In this document: piece after piece, positions 33,753-42,875 of the stretch
Numbering within the stretch: position 1 is the first letter of the stretch
How the letters are laid out: the number at the start of each line of letters is the position of its first letter
Position numbers and translations under genes: made by a program
NCBI GenBank assembly: GCA_036666555.1
Contig: JAVWVS010000004.1
Coordinates: forward strand, 1 to 64,000
Direction: 5' to 3'
Source of the DNA: UMGS1251 sp036666555
GTDB lineage: Bacteria > Bacillota > Clostridia > Lachnospirales > Lachnospiraceae
DNA length: 64,000 nt
The notes under the pieces: model-generated
Seen by the model: only the letters and a program-made list of their open reading frames with translations
What the model was told of the DNA's origin: nothing
Databases searched by the model: none

Positions 33753-34739
33753 TTACTTCCTCTTCTCTTTTCTTGATTTTGTTCTGGTTAGATTTGTTTC
33801 ATATTCTTCATAAGCTTTCACAATTTTTTGTACCAAAGGATGTCGCACCACATCTTTACTGGTTAAGTTGCAAATTCCGATATCTGTAATCTGATGCAAT
33901 ATTTTGGTTGCAATATCCAGTCCGGACACTGATCCTACCGGAAGGTCTTTTTGGGTCACATCTCCGGTGATAACAACTTTGGAACCAAATCCAATCCTGG
34001 TAAGGAACATCTTCATCTGGGCCGGTGTTGTGTTTTGAGCCTCATCTAAAATAATAAAAGCATTATCTAAAGTACGTCCCCGCATATAAGCCAAAGGAGC
34101 AACTTCAATCAATCCTTTCTCTGTATTTTTCAGAAAACTTTCCGCTCCCATAATTTGATACAACGCATCGTACAGTGGACGCAGATAGGGATCTATTTTG
34201 CTTTGTAAATCACCTGGAAGAAAGCCTAGCTTTTCCCCTGCTTCAATAGCAGGGCGGGTTAAAATAATACGATTTACTTCGTTTCTTTTAAAGGCAGTAA
34301 TTGCCATAGCCATAGCAAGATAAGTTTTCCCGGTGCCGGCAGGACCGATTCCAAAGGTAATCATTTTTTGACGAATAGCGTCTACATAGTTTTTCTGTCC
34401 AAGGGTCTTGGGCTTAATTGGTTTGCCCATAAGGGTATGACAGATGAAGTCTTGATCTATTTCCAGAAGTCCTGTGTCATTTTCTTCCATAGACAAGGAC
34501 AATGCATAATTTACTTCATGTTCCGTAATCTCATTGCCTCTTTTTGATAACTCCACCAATTGTTCCAAAATACTTTTTGCCTTTTCTACCATCCCCACAT
34601 CTCCCAGTATTTTGATTTCACCATCTCTAGCAAGAAGTGTTACATGTAATGTTCGTTCTATTTTTTTTGCAAACACATCAAATTGTCCGAATACATTTTT
34701 TTCATGGTCTGTCGGTACATTTACAATTGCCTCAAGCAT
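33753..34739 (-). CDS. phoH: PhoH-like ATPase
   Basis: P-loop ATPase of the PhoH (PhoL) family, related to the N-terminal domain of RNA helicases; often next to ybeY and linked to RNA metabolism. The Walker A GPAGTGKTYLAMA lies near residue 138, IILDEAQNTTPAQMKMFLTR is the Walker B region, and TRIGFGSKVVITGD follows. Length 328 residues. It sits between yqfD and ybeY as in Bacillus. Confidence 0.93.
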   Translation of the reverse strand: MLEAIVNVPTDHEKNVFGQFDVFAKKIERTLHVTLLARDGEIKILGDVGMVEKAKSILEQLVELSKRGNEITEHEVNYALSLSMEENDTGLLEIDQDFICHTLMGKPIKPKTLGQKNYVDAIRQKMITFGIGPAGTGKTYLAMAMAITAFKRNEVNRIILTRPAIEAGEKLGFLPGDLQSKIDPYLRPLYDALYQIMGAESFLKNTEKGLIEVAPLAYMRGRTLDNAFIILDEAQNTTPAQMKMFLTRIGFGSKVVITGDVTQKDLPVGSVSGLDIATKILHQITDIGICNLTSKDVVRHPLVQKIVKAYEEYETNLTRTKSRKEKRK

Positions 34740-34741
34740 AC

Positions 34742-35983
34742 TTATTTGTCTTTCCCTTCTTGTTCTGTATTTTGTGAAAGATCCACGACTTCGGTTGCTA
34801 CAGCTGTTCCTATGGGTTCTGCAACCGTAAGTGTCCCCTTTGCTACCATTGATTTTTCATCTGTGTATATTTTAACATCATTTTCCAAAATTTGAACCCC
34901 CTTTTTATCTAAATCCTTACAAAATCTTTGAAAATTACCAGAGAGTTTTTCGTGCACCTCTTTTTTCGTAAGGGTTTCTTTTTTAAAAGTATAAGGTTTG
35001 AAACAAATACTGCCATAAGTAAAGGGTAATGTAAAATATTTTCCAAAGGTTGGGGTTACTTCTTTTAGAAACTGCTCTGATTTTTGAGTACTGTTTTTCA
35101 AACTTCCAAAGAAATAAATGTGCTGTTTGGTCTTGATATAATACCTTCTTTTTTCCCCTTTGATATATTTTTTTAACCGATGTGAAAAGGTGATTTTTTC
35201 TTCATAAGGCAAAATTGTTTTTCCTAGGATATCCGCATCCGACATCTGATATTGGTAGGCAATCACTTCCTTGTTGTCATTTTGTACCTCCAAACGTCCG
35301 GATACCAGCAAATCACCGGCTTTTACCTTAGTGCCTGCAAATACTTTCGGCACCCCGGTACGAGTGACAATTTGAAGGATTTCGCCATCCTTTGTGGCAA
35401 TGATATCTCGTGGCTCTTGAAGTGCACAATCTTTGATTGGAATGGTGTCGGTATTTTCTTTTACCCGAATCATTAATCTGGTTCCTTTTACCCAGGCAGA
35501 TACCCATATAATTGTATCGTATTTCTGACGCAGATCTTTTACAATGCGATTGCAGTTCACCTGGGATTTTTTCATTCCATGATAAACCGATTCTGTTTTT
35601 AAATATTCCAGAATGGTTTCATCGGTCAGTGATAGATTTCCATCAATGTGAATGTTCCAAATGAAAATCGACAACACATAAATAAGGATAACACCCAGTA
35701 AAGCTCCCACGAAAAATGTTTTTCGTTTACGGTATTTATGTAAAAAAAAAGGAAGACCATAACGCTTCACAATGGTTACCTTGGTATTTGTTTTTTTAAG
35801 AATCGGTTTTAGCTTTCGAAATTCTTTCACGGTAATGTACATCTCATAGGAATATCTTCGTGGGGTCAGCCCCCATAGATATATTTGATGATGACTACAT
35901 AAATTCAAAAAGCGCTCCGGAGAATATCCGGCAACACAGATCCGCAAATATCCATTTATATATCGAATGATTGAAATCAGCAC
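34742..35983 (-). CDS. yqfD: Sporulation protein YqfD
   Basis: Membrane protein produced in the mother cell in Bacillus under sigma-E, needed for efficient sporulation. A membrane helix is near residues 89-112 (FFVGALLGVILIYVLSIFIW), preceded by a small N-terminal domain and followed by a large domain containing GTRLMIRVKE and the conserved segment with IIATKDGEIL near residue 190. Length 413 residues. It follows yqfC by 11 bases and precedes phoH, the standard order. Confidence 0.92.
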   Translation of the reverse strand: MLISIIRYINGYLRICVAGYSPERFLNLCSHHQIYLWGLTPRRYSYEMYITVKEFRKLKPILKKTNTKVTIVKRYGLPFFLHKYRKRKTFFVGALLGVILIYVLSIFIWNIHIDGNLSLTDETILEYLKTESVYHGMKKSQVNCNRIVKDLRQKYDTIIWVSAWVKGTRLMIRVKENTDTIPIKDCALQEPRDIIATKDGEILQIVTRTGVPKVFAGTKVKAGDLLVSGRLEVQNDNKEVIAYQYQMSDADILGKTILPYEEKITFSHRLKKYIKGEKRRYYIKTKQHIYFFGSLKNSTQKSEQFLKEVTPTFGKYFTLPFTYGSICFKPYTFKKETLTKKEVHEKLSGNFQRFCKDLDKKGVQILENDVKIYTDEKSMVAKGTLTVAEPIGTAVATEVVDLSQNTEQEGKDK

Positions 35984-35994
35984 GTCTTCCCCCT

Positions 35995-36225
35995 TTACTT
36001 ATATTCTACCGATGTAATTCGTCCTGTTACTTTCATTTCATCATTGGTATAGTATTCCATTCGGAGATCTTTTCCCACTATTTTTATTTGTCCTATTTTG
36101 GTTTTGATTCGTATGAGTACATCGTTATATTCCATAATTCCACGATGATTTTCAATACATACTTCCAGTTGCCCTGTTATTGTAACGATGGGTAGCCCTA
36201 ATAATACCTCTTTTACATCATTCAT
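35995..36225 (-). CDS. yqfC: YqfC/YabP-family sporulation protein
   Basis: Small beta-rich sporulation protein of the YabP/YqfC family. The segments TITGQLEVCIENHRGIMEY and VLIRIKTKIGQIKIVG are the family core. The open frame extends to an ATG at 36270, but a sigma-E-like promoter at 36255-36282 would start transcription near 36247, so I prefer the ATG at 36225 (77 residues). Neither start has a strong ribosome site, so the N terminus is uncertain. It forms a unit with yqfD. Confidence 0.85.
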   Translation of the reverse strand: MNDVKEVLLGLPIVTITGQLEVCIENHRGIMEYNDVLIRIKTKIGQIKIVGKDLRMEYYTNDEMKVTGRITSVEYK

Positions 36226-36254
36226 CACAAATGCCACACATCTACTTTTATAAT

Positions 36255-36282
36255 AGTATATGTGCGGCATTTAAAAATATAC
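36255..36282 (-). promoter_or_regulatory. Sigma-E-like mother-cell promoter of yqfC-yqfD
   Basis: Minus strand GTATATT (36276-36282), 13-base spacer, CATATACT (36255-36262). The Bacillus sigma-E consensus is about kmATATT, 13-15 bases, CATACAnT; matches are about 6/7 and 6/8. Bacillus yqfCD is known to be sigma-E dependent. Confidence 0.4.
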
Positions 36283-36292
36283 ACGGTTTCCA

Positions 36293-36772
36293 TTATTTAT
36301 GGTAAGGTTCCCCTTGAATAATGCGATAACTGCGATAAATCTGTTCTAACAAAATCACTCTCATTAATTGATGTGGAAACGTCATTTTTGAAAAACTCAG
36401 TGCCCAGTCAGATTGTTTCATAACCTCTGGACTAAGACCAATCGATCCCCCAATAATAAAGATGAGGTGGCTTACACCATGGATTCCAAGATTGTCGATT
36501 TTATCTGCCAACGCTTCTGAGGTAATCATCTGTCCCTTGATTTCTAGGGTAATAATATAAGCATCCTCTTGGATATACTTTAATATCCGTTGACCTTCTT
36601 TGTATCGAATAGCATCTTCTACTACTTCGCTTGCCTGATCGGGTGTCTTTTCATCTGCAATCTCAATGATATCCAATTTACAATAACGGCTCAATCGTTT
36701 ACGATATTCGGCGACTGCTTCTTTTAAGTATGTTTCTTTTAATTTCCCAACGGTAATTAGTGTGATTTTCAT
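36293..36772 (-). CDS. rlmH: 23S rRNA pseudouridine-1915 N3-methyltransferase RlmH
   Basis: SPOUT-fold methyltransferase acting on helix 69 of 23S rRNA in the 70S ribosome, downstream of RluD-type modification. The family signatures FIIGGSIGLSPEVM and FSKMTFPHQLMRVILLEQIYR are near the C terminus. Length 159 residues, the standard size. It ends 22 bases before the yqfC frame and starts 1 base after nfnB. Confidence 0.96.
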   Translation of the reverse strand: MKITLITVGKLKETYLKEAVAEYRKRLSRYCKLDIIEIADEKTPDQASEVVEDAIRYKEGQRILKYIQEDAYIITLEIKGQMITSEALADKIDNLGIHGVSHLIFIIGGSIGLSPEVMKQSDWALSFSKMTFPHQLMRVILLEQIYRSYRIIQGEPYHK

Positions 36773-36773
36773 T

Positions 36774-38162
36774 TTATTTATTCTTTAAATACTCGTCAAT
36801 TCCTTTTGCTCCTGCTTTTCCTGCACCCATAGCAAGAATTACAGTTGCTGCACCAGTTACTGCATCTCCGCCGGCATAAACACCTTCTTTAGTGGTTTTA
36901 CCGCGTTCTTCATCTGCAACAATACATTTCCATTTATTGGTCTCTAAACCTTCTGTAGTAGAAGAAATCAGAGGATTCGGTGAAGTTCCAAGAGACATGA
37001 CAACGGTATCTAATTCGATTTCAAATTCTGATCCCGGAATTGCAACCGGACGTCTTCTGCCAGATGCATCTGGTTCGCCAAGCTCCATCTTAATGACTTT
37101 CATCCCTTTTACACTTCCATTATCATCCACCAAAATTTCCAGTGGGTTTGTTAGCAAGTCGAAGATAATTCCTTCTTCTTTTGCATGATGAACTTCTTCT
37201 ACTCGAGCAGGAAGTTCTGCTTCACTTCTACGATATACAACATGTACTTCTGCGCCCAGTCTCAATGCTGTTCTGGCAGCATCCATAGCTACGTTTCCGC
37301 CACCAACAACTCCCACTTTTTTACCAGCTACAATTGGAGTATCATAAGCATCATCATAAGCTTTCATTAAATTACTTCTTGTTAAGTACTCGTTCGCGGA
37401 GAAAACACCATTGGCATTTTCACCAGGAATACCCATAAACATTGGAAGTCCGGCTCCAGAACCAATAAATACCGCTTCAAATCCTTCTTCACTAATCAAT
37501 TGGTCAATGGTGGTGGATTTTCCAATTACTACATTGGTTTCAAATTTCACACCTAATTCTTTGACTTTATCAATTTCTTTTGCTACTACTTTTTGTTTCG
37601 GAAGACGGAATTCCGGAATACCGTATACCAATACTCCACCTAATTCATGAAGTGCTTCGAACACGGTTACATCATATCCCATTTTTGCTAAATCTCCAGC
37701 ACAAGTGAGTCCGGAAGGACCGGATCCGATGACAGCTACTTTATGACCGTTTAAAGATTCTGCTCCCACAGGTTTAATGTCATGCTCCAAAGCATAATCC
37801 GCTACAAAACGTTCCATTTTACCAATGGAAACCGGTTCTCCCTTAATCCCACGAATACATTTTCCTTCGCACTGTGATTCCTGCGGACATACACGTCCAC
37901 AAACAGCAGGTAGTGCAGAAGACTGACCGATGATTTTGTAAGATTCTTCCACATCCCCTTCTTTTAACGCTGCAATAAATTTGGGAATATCAATACCAAC
38001 CGGACATCCTTCGATACATTTTGCATTCTTGCAATTAATACATCTGGTTGCTTCTTCCATCGCTTCTTCCTGGTTATATCCCAGACAAACTTCTTCAAAA
38101 TTGGTTGCACGAACTTTTGCTTCCTGTTCCCGAACCGGAATTTTTTTCAACATATCTGTCAT
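36774..38162 (-). CDS. nfnB: NfnB / GltD-like large subunit of NADH-dependent reduced ferredoxin:NADP+ oxidoreductase
   Basis: Homologue of glutamate synthase small subunit; paired with the next gene it matches NfnAB, the electron-bifurcating transhydrogenase of Clostridia that couples NADH, reduced ferredoxin and NADP+. N-terminal iron-sulfur cysteines lie in CINCKNAKCIEGCPVG and CGRVCPQESQCEGKC. An FAD motif GSGPSGLTCAGDLA and an NADP motif GGGNVAMDAARTALR follow. No glutamate synthase large subunit is adjacent, which favours Nfn over GltD. Length 462 residues. Start and nfnA stop share one base (TAATG). Confidence 0.88.
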   Translation of the reverse strand: MTDMLKKIPVREQEAKVRATNFEEVCLGYNQEEAMEEATRCINCKNAKCIEGCPVGIDIPKFIAALKEGDVEESYKIIGQSSALPAVCGRVCPQESQCEGKCIRGIKGEPVSIGKMERFVADYALEHDIKPVGAESLNGHKVAVIGSGPSGLTCAGDLAKMGYDVTVFEALHELGGVLVYGIPEFRLPKQKVVAKEIDKVKELGVKFETNVVIGKSTTIDQLISEEGFEAVFIGSGAGLPMFMGIPGENANGVFSANEYLTRSNLMKAYDDAYDTPIVAGKKVGVVGGGNVAMDAARTALRLGAEVHVVYRRSEAELPARVEEVHHAKEEGIIFDLLTNPLEILVDDNGSVKGMKVIKMELGEPDASGRRRPVAIPGSEFEIELDTVVMSLGTSPNPLISSTTEGLETNKWKCIVADEERGKTTKEGVYAGGDAVTGAATVILAMGAGKAGAKGIDEYLKNK

Positions 38163-39052
38163 TAGTTGTCACCTCCACAATTTCCGCAGCCACCATGATG
38201 GGTGTCTCCTTCTTGTAACTTCAGTATTGCACGTCCTTCTAAGGTTTTATACATCTGGCTTCGTTTCATTGCCTGATTAAAATCAACTAAATGACCGTCA
38301 AACTCCGGACCATCTACACATGCAAATTTAATCTCATTCCCAACTTGTAAACGACAAGCACCACACATACCGGTACCATCTACCATAATGGGATTCATGC
38401 TAACAATAGTATGTAAGTTTAATTCTTTGGTCAACAAGCATACAAATTTCATCATAATCATCGGACCGATAGCAACGCAGACGTCGTATTGATTCCCCAT
38501 TTTTTGAACCAATTCTTTGATTACTTCTGTAACCATTCCGGAACGTCCATAGGAACCATCATCTGTCGTTACATACAAATTACCCGCAACTGCTTCCATT
38601 TCTTTTTCCAAAATCAGCATATCTTTTGTTTTAGAACCTACAATCACGTCTACATCCACACCCTGTTCTTGTAACCATTTCACTTGTGGATATACTGGAG
38701 CCGCCCCAACGCCACCAGCTACAAATAATATTTTTTTCTTTTTTAATGTTTCCAAATTTTCATGGATAAATTCAGAAGGGCGCCCAAGCGGTCCTGTAAA
38801 ATCTCTGAAACTATCCCCTACTTTTAATTTTGACATTTTTTCCGTAGATGCTCCAACGGTTTGAAACACAATCGTAATCGTACCTTTTTCTCTGTCATAG
38901 TCACAGATGGTCAGTGGGATTCGTTCCCCTTTCTCATCTAATTTCACAATAACAAACTGTCCTGGTTCACAATGTCTTGCAACTCTTGGTGCTTCCACAT
39001 CCATCAGATAAATCTTATCTGCCAGGTTTTCTGCTTTCATTATTTTGTACAT
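38162..39052 (-). CDS. nfnA: NfnA / sulfide dehydrogenase-like FAD/NAD-binding subunit
   Basis: Ferredoxin-NADP reductase-type subunit that in NfnAB carries FAD, binds NAD(H) and has a [2Fe-2S] cluster. VAGGVGAAPVYPQVKWL is the NAD-binding motif and GMCGACRLQ, with a later Cys in FACVDGPEF, gives the C-terminal cluster ligands as in the dihydroorotate dehydrogenase K subunit. Length 296 residues. It is the first gene of the nfnAB unit, preceded by a strong promoter and AAGGAGG. Confidence 0.88.
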   Translation of the reverse strand: MYKIMKAENLADKIYLMDVEAPRVARHCEPGQFVIVKLDEKGERIPLTICDYDREKGTITIVFQTVGASTEKMSKLKVGDSFRDFTGPLGRPSEFIHENLETLKKKKILFVAGGVGAAPVYPQVKWLQEQGVDVDVIVGSKTKDMLILEKEMEAVAGNLYVTTDDGSYGRSGMVTEVIKELVQKMGNQYDVCVAIGPMIMMKFVCLLTKELNLHTIVSMNPIMVDGTGMCGACRLQVGNEIKFACVDGPEFDGHLVDFNQAMKRSQMYKTLEGRAILKLQEGDTHHGGCGNCGGDN

Positions 39053-39083
39053 ATTTTTCCTCCTTATAAAGTAATCTTTGTAT

Positions 39084-39112
39084 ATAATACGATAAATTCA
39101 ATCATATGGCAA
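39084..39112 (-). promoter_or_regulatory. Predicted sigma-A promoter of nfnAB-rlmH
   Basis: Minus strand TTGCCA (39107-39112), 17-base spacer, TATTAT (39084-39089), 5/6 matches each. I see no Rex-type TTGTTAA...TTAACAA dyad over it. Confidence 0.5.
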
Positions 39113-39122
39113 GCAAGTTTTA

Positions 39123-40286
39123 TTATTCCGTCGTTAAAAAATCGTAATTTCGCTTTGTGACATCACTCATTTTCCCTTTTCCATTTACCAATACTGCACA
39201 AAAAATTGTATTTCCTTCCGGCATATCAATGGGCCCTGCATACTTCGTGGAGGAAGTAGTCGGTGCTGTATTATCCATAGTATAATATGCCTCATATCCT
39301 TCCGGAACATTAATCGCAATCTGCATTGCTTGTTCATATTGACCGGTAGAAGGAGTCACCGAAGGTGAATCTTCTATGGGTAGTTCCACTGTAAATTTCC
39401 TTTCGACCTGCAAACTTGGAATCCCTTTTTTATTGATAGAAATCGCTTTAATATCGGTGATACCTTCTCCTAATTGAATTGGTTCGGTATACTTTGTGGA
39501 AGAAGAACTTACATCACTGCCGTCCATGGTATAATAAATAATATTTCCTTTGCAGGATAATTTTAATTGTTGTACATCATCAAATGTCTCTTCCGGCAAG
39601 CTGTATTGTGGCTGTTTGGAAACATAATCATTCAGCGTACGCAACACCTCTTTATGACTGCAACTGTCAATGATTGGTGAAATTTTATCTTCTTGCTTGG
39701 TTTCTATATAAAAATCAAATGTTGCCTGATAAAGTGCTGAATTGTTCGGGTGCTTTTTGATGGCAGTCAAGAACATATTTTCAGCCTTTTCATGATTTTT
39801 CTGTGCCAAATATACTTTTGACAATCCGATGTATGCCTCTGGTCGGTCCTCTTTTTTGGTGATGGCTTTTTTAAAAACAGACCCGGCTTTATCATAGATT
39901 TGTTTTTGCAAAGCATGGTATCCACTGCTTACACGACCGGAATAAGAATTTTTATAGCCCAAAAAGCAAAGTAGTATAACAACCAATAGCATGGATAAAA
40001 TCACGAGCAATCGTTTTTGTTTTTTGCGACGCATTCGTGCTTTTTTTTGAGCGGCACGTCTTTTGCGAGCTTCGATGTCCTCCGACGACGTATGTCTTGT
40101 TCGTCCGGTATTTCTAGACTGATTTTGATTCAGCGGTCCTGTAGCACCATCAATTCCATCCCTGACTTGTGCAACAAGAACTTCTTCCAGTGGATTATAA
40201 TCCGGTACAATTTGTACCTCTCTTCCACATTTTGCACAATACAAAGAACCGGATTCGATTTCCGCTCCGCAATGCTTACACTTCAT
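39123..40286 (-). CDS. Zinc-ribbon, membrane, TPR and CHB_HEX-type repeat protein
   Basis: A 387-residue modular protein of unknown function. An N-terminal zinc ribbon (CKHCGAE and YCAKCGR) is followed by a basic linker and one membrane helix (about 92-112). TPR-like helices (about 125-200) follow, ending before a low-conservation stretch. Two copies of a C-terminal chitobiase/hexosaminidase-type repeat (YYTMDGSDVSSSSTKY and YYTMDNTAPTTSSTKY, about 90 residues apart) close the protein. The zinc ribbon would be cytoplasmic and the TPR and repeats extracytoplasmic. Such proteins are common in Lachnospiraceae. It lies between folD and nfnA, 13 bases after folD. Confidence 0.72.
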   Translation of the reverse strand: MKCKHCGAEIESGSLYCAKCGREVQIVPDYNPLEEVLVAQVRDGIDGATGPLNQNQSRNTGRTRHTSSEDIEARKRRAAQKKARMRRKKQKRLLVILSMLLVVILLCFLGYKNSYSGRVSSGYHALQKQIYDKAGSVFKKAITKKEDRPEAYIGLSKVYLAQKNHEKAENMFLTAIKKHPNNSALYQATFDFYIETKQEDKISPIIDSCSHKEVLRTLNDYVSKQPQYSLPEETFDDVQQLKLSCKGNIIYYTMDGSDVSSSSTKYTEPIQLGEGITDIKAISINKKGIPSLQVERKFTVELPIEDSPSVTPSTGQYEQAMQIAINVPEGYEAYYTMDNTAPTTSSTKYAGPIDMPEGNTIFCAVLVNGKGKMSDVTKRNYDFLTTE

Positions 40287-40299
40287 TGTAACTTACCTC

Positions 40300-41142
40300 C
40301 TATTTTTTACGAACCGACTCCACGCAATTGTTCATTAACATTGCAATCGTCATTGGTCCAACTCCCCCTGGAACAGGCGTAATCGCCTTCACTTTGTCTT
40401 TTACACGGTCAAAATCTACATCCCCACATAGTTTGTTTTCCGCGTCTCGATCCATCCCTACATCAATTACAACTGCACCCTCTTTTACATACTCCTCTGT
40501 TACAAATTTTGCTTTCCCCACAGCAACAATTAAAATATCTGCCCGTCTTGCTACTTCTTTTAAATTTTGAGTTCTGGAATGGGCGATGGTCACCGTCCCA
40601 TTCTCTCGAAGTAAAAGCAATGCCATGGGCTTACCTACAATGTTACTGCGCCCAATAATGACACATTCCTTCCCTTCTATTTCGATTTTAGACCGCTTTA
40701 AAAGCTGGATAATTCCTGCCGGTGTACAGGAAACAAACCCTTCGGATCCAATGCATAAATTGCCTACACTCACCGGATGGAACCCGTCTACATCTTTTTT
40801 AGGACTGATGGTCTGTATGATTTTATTTTCATCAATCTGTTTGGGAAGGGGTAATTGTACTAAAATTCCATTCACCCGTTCGTCGGCATTTAATTGTTCG
40901 ACCAATGCCACCAATTCTTCCTGGGTTGTATCTTCTTTTAATTCATAAGCAAGAGATTCCATACCAATATAAGCACAGGCCTTTTTTTTATTATTGACAT
41001 AGACCGACGATGCGGAATCATTGCCCACTTGAATAACTGCTAAGCATATATGGATTCCCTGCTCTTTTAACTTGGCCGTTTCTGCTTTTAATTCTTCTTT
41101 GATCTGTTTTGAGATTGCTTTTCCATCGATTAATTCTGGCAT
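40300..41142 (-). CDS. folD: Bifunctional methylene-THF dehydrogenase/cyclohydrolase FolD
   Basis: Interconverts methylene-, methenyl- and formyl-THF with NADP(H). The catalytic/THF segment is YVNNKKKACAYIG with the catalytic Lys, KDVDGFHPVSVGNL is the central signature, and IIGRSNIVGKPMALLL is the NADP motif. PVPGGVGPMTIAML ends the protein. Length 280 residues. It follows fhs by 11 bases. Confidence 0.96.
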   Translation of the reverse strand: MPELIDGKAISKQIKEELKAETAKLKEQGIHICLAVIQVGNDSASSVYVNNKKKACAYIGMESLAYELKEDTTQEELVALVEQLNADERVNGILVQLPLPKQIDENKIIQTISPKKDVDGFHPVSVGNLCIGSEGFVSCTPAGIIQLLKRSKIEIEGKECVIIGRSNIVGKPMALLLLRENGTVTIAHSRTQNLKEVARRADILIVAVGKAKFVTEEYVKEGAVVIDVGMDRDAENKLCGDVDFDRVKDKVKAITPVPGGVGPMTIAMLMNNCVESVRKK

Positions 41143-41153
41143 TTTTTACCTCC

Positions 41154-42824
41154 TTAAAATAACCCAACAATGGCTCCATCCTCGGTAACGTCAATTTGAT
41201 TCGCAGCAGGAATTTTAGGAAGACCAGGCATAGTCATAACTGCTCCGGTCAGTGCTACTACAAATCCAGCTCCTGCACTGACATATACTTCTCGAATATG
41301 AATCTGGAATCCGGTTGGGCGACCCAAAAGGGTGGCATCATCCGATAACGAATATTGATTTTTTGCCATACAAATCGGAAATTCTCCAAATCCCATCTTT
41401 TCGATTTTATCTAATTGTTTTTCAGCAGTAGCTGAATATTCCACACAATCTGCACCATAGATTTCGGTAGAGATTTTTTCAATTTTTTCCCTTAAAGAGG
41501 CACTGTTTTCATATAATGGATGAAATTTACTTTCCTTATTTTCTAAAGTGTCTAATACTTTTTGGGCAAGTGAAATTCCACCTTCTCCACCTTTTTCCCA
41601 TACTTGGGATACTGCGAACTCACAATTTCTTTCTTCACAGAACGTGCGCACAAATGCGATTTCAGCATCGGTATCTGCTGTAAATGCATTCAGTGTTACC
41701 ACAACCGGCACACCATATTTGTGTATATTTTCAATATGCTTCTCTAAATTTACAATTCCTTTTTTAAGTGCATCCAGATTTTCCTGATTCAAATCCGCTT
41801 TTGCAACTCCGCCATTATACTTCAATGCACGAATCGTTGCAACTAAAACGACCGCATCTGGTTTCAGTTTACTACTACGACACTTAATATCCATAAATTT
41901 TTCAGCACCCAGATCCGCACCAAAACCTGCTTCCGTAATCGTAATATCACTTAATTTTAATGCCATTTTTGTAGCACGCACACTGTTACATCCATGTGCA
42001 ATATTGGCAAATGGTCCACCGTGTACCAAAGCCGGAGTGTGTTCCAACGTCTGAATGAGATTTGGTTTGACTGCATCTTTTAAAAGTGCAGTCATAGATC
42101 CAGTCGCTTTTAAATCATCTGCAGTTACAGGGTCTCCCGTGAAACTGTAAGCCACAATAATTTTTCCAAGTCTGTTCTTTAAATCATGAATATCGTCCGA
42201 AAGGCAAAGAATTGCCATGATTTCAGATGCAACCGTTATGACAAAGTGATCTTCTCTTACCATACCGTCACCTTTGCTTCCAAGTCCAACTACTACATTA
42301 CGAAGGACACGGTCATTCATATCTAAACACCGTTTCCAGACAATTTGTCTAGGATCGATTTGCAATGCATTCCCCTGTTGAATATGATTATCAAGCAGCG
42401 CAGCAAGTAAATTATTGGCTGCTGTAATCGCATGAAAATCACCTGTGAAATGAAGATTTAATTCTTCCATAGGAACTACTTGCGCATAACCGCCGCCTGC
42501 CGCACCACCTTTGACACCAAAACAAGGCCCAAGAGAAGGTTCTCTCAATGCGATGATTGCTTTTTTATTTAGCTTTGCCATAGCTTCCCCAAGCCCTACC
42601 GTCGTTGTGGTTTTTCCTTCTCCTGCCGGAGTGGGATTAATGGCTGTTACCAATACCAGTTTCCCGTTTGGGCGGTCTTTTACTTTATCCCAAAGTTCAT
42701 CCGAAAGTTTCGCTTTGTACTTTCCGTAAAATTCCAGTTCATCTTCTTGAATGTCAATACTTTTTGCTACCTCTTTGATGTGAAGCATTTCTGCCTCCTG
42801 TGCAATTTGAATATCTGTCTTCAT
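41154..42824 (-). CDS. fhs: Formate-tetrahydrofolate ligase (formyl-THF synthetase)
   Basis: ATP-dependent formation of 10-formyl-THF from formate. The nucleotide motif TPAGEGKTTTTVGLGEAM and GVKGGAAGGGYAQVVPMEE are the two PROSITE-like signatures. MTGDFHAITAAN-type segment (FTGDFHAITAANNLL) and the C-terminal MPGLPKIPAAN are conserved. Length 556 residues, normal. With folD it forms the formate-entry branch of one-carbon metabolism. It begins 51 bases after the ftsK stop, with GCAGGAAAT before the ATG. Confidence 0.97.
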   Translation of the reverse strand: MKTDIQIAQEAEMLHIKEVAKSIDIQEDELEFYGKYKAKLSDELWDKVKDRPNGKLVLVTAINPTPAGEGKTTTTVGLGEAMAKLNKKAIIALREPSLGPCFGVKGGAAGGGYAQVVPMEELNLHFTGDFHAITAANNLLAALLDNHIQQGNALQIDPRQIVWKRCLDMNDRVLRNVVVGLGSKGDGMVREDHFVITVASEIMAILCLSDDIHDLKNRLGKIIVAYSFTGDPVTADDLKATGSMTALLKDAVKPNLIQTLEHTPALVHGGPFANIAHGCNSVRATKMALKLSDITITEAGFGADLGAEKFMDIKCRSSKLKPDAVVLVATIRALKYNGGVAKADLNQENLDALKKGIVNLEKHIENIHKYGVPVVVTLNAFTADTDAEIAFVRTFCEERNCEFAVSQVWEKGGEGGISLAQKVLDTLENKESKFHPLYENSASLREKIEKISTEIYGADCVEYSATAEKQLDKIEKMGFGEFPICMAKNQYSLSDDATLLGRPTGFQIHIREVYVSAGAGFVVALTGAVMTMPGLPKIPAANQIDVTEDGAIVGLF

Positions 42825-42875
42825 TCTTATTTCCTGCCCTTCTTTTTTTATTTAAACGACCATATTGGCCGTGTA

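Noticed and set aside
36774..38162. Glutamate synthase small subunit GltD
   Set aside because: No large subunit is adjacent, and the partner gene is the FAD/NAD-binding subunit typical of NfnAB.
42825..42875. Terminator between ftsK and fhs
   Set aside because: A short stem (ACGGCC/GGTCGT with one wobble) exists, but it lacks a T run on the minus strand, so I do not list it.
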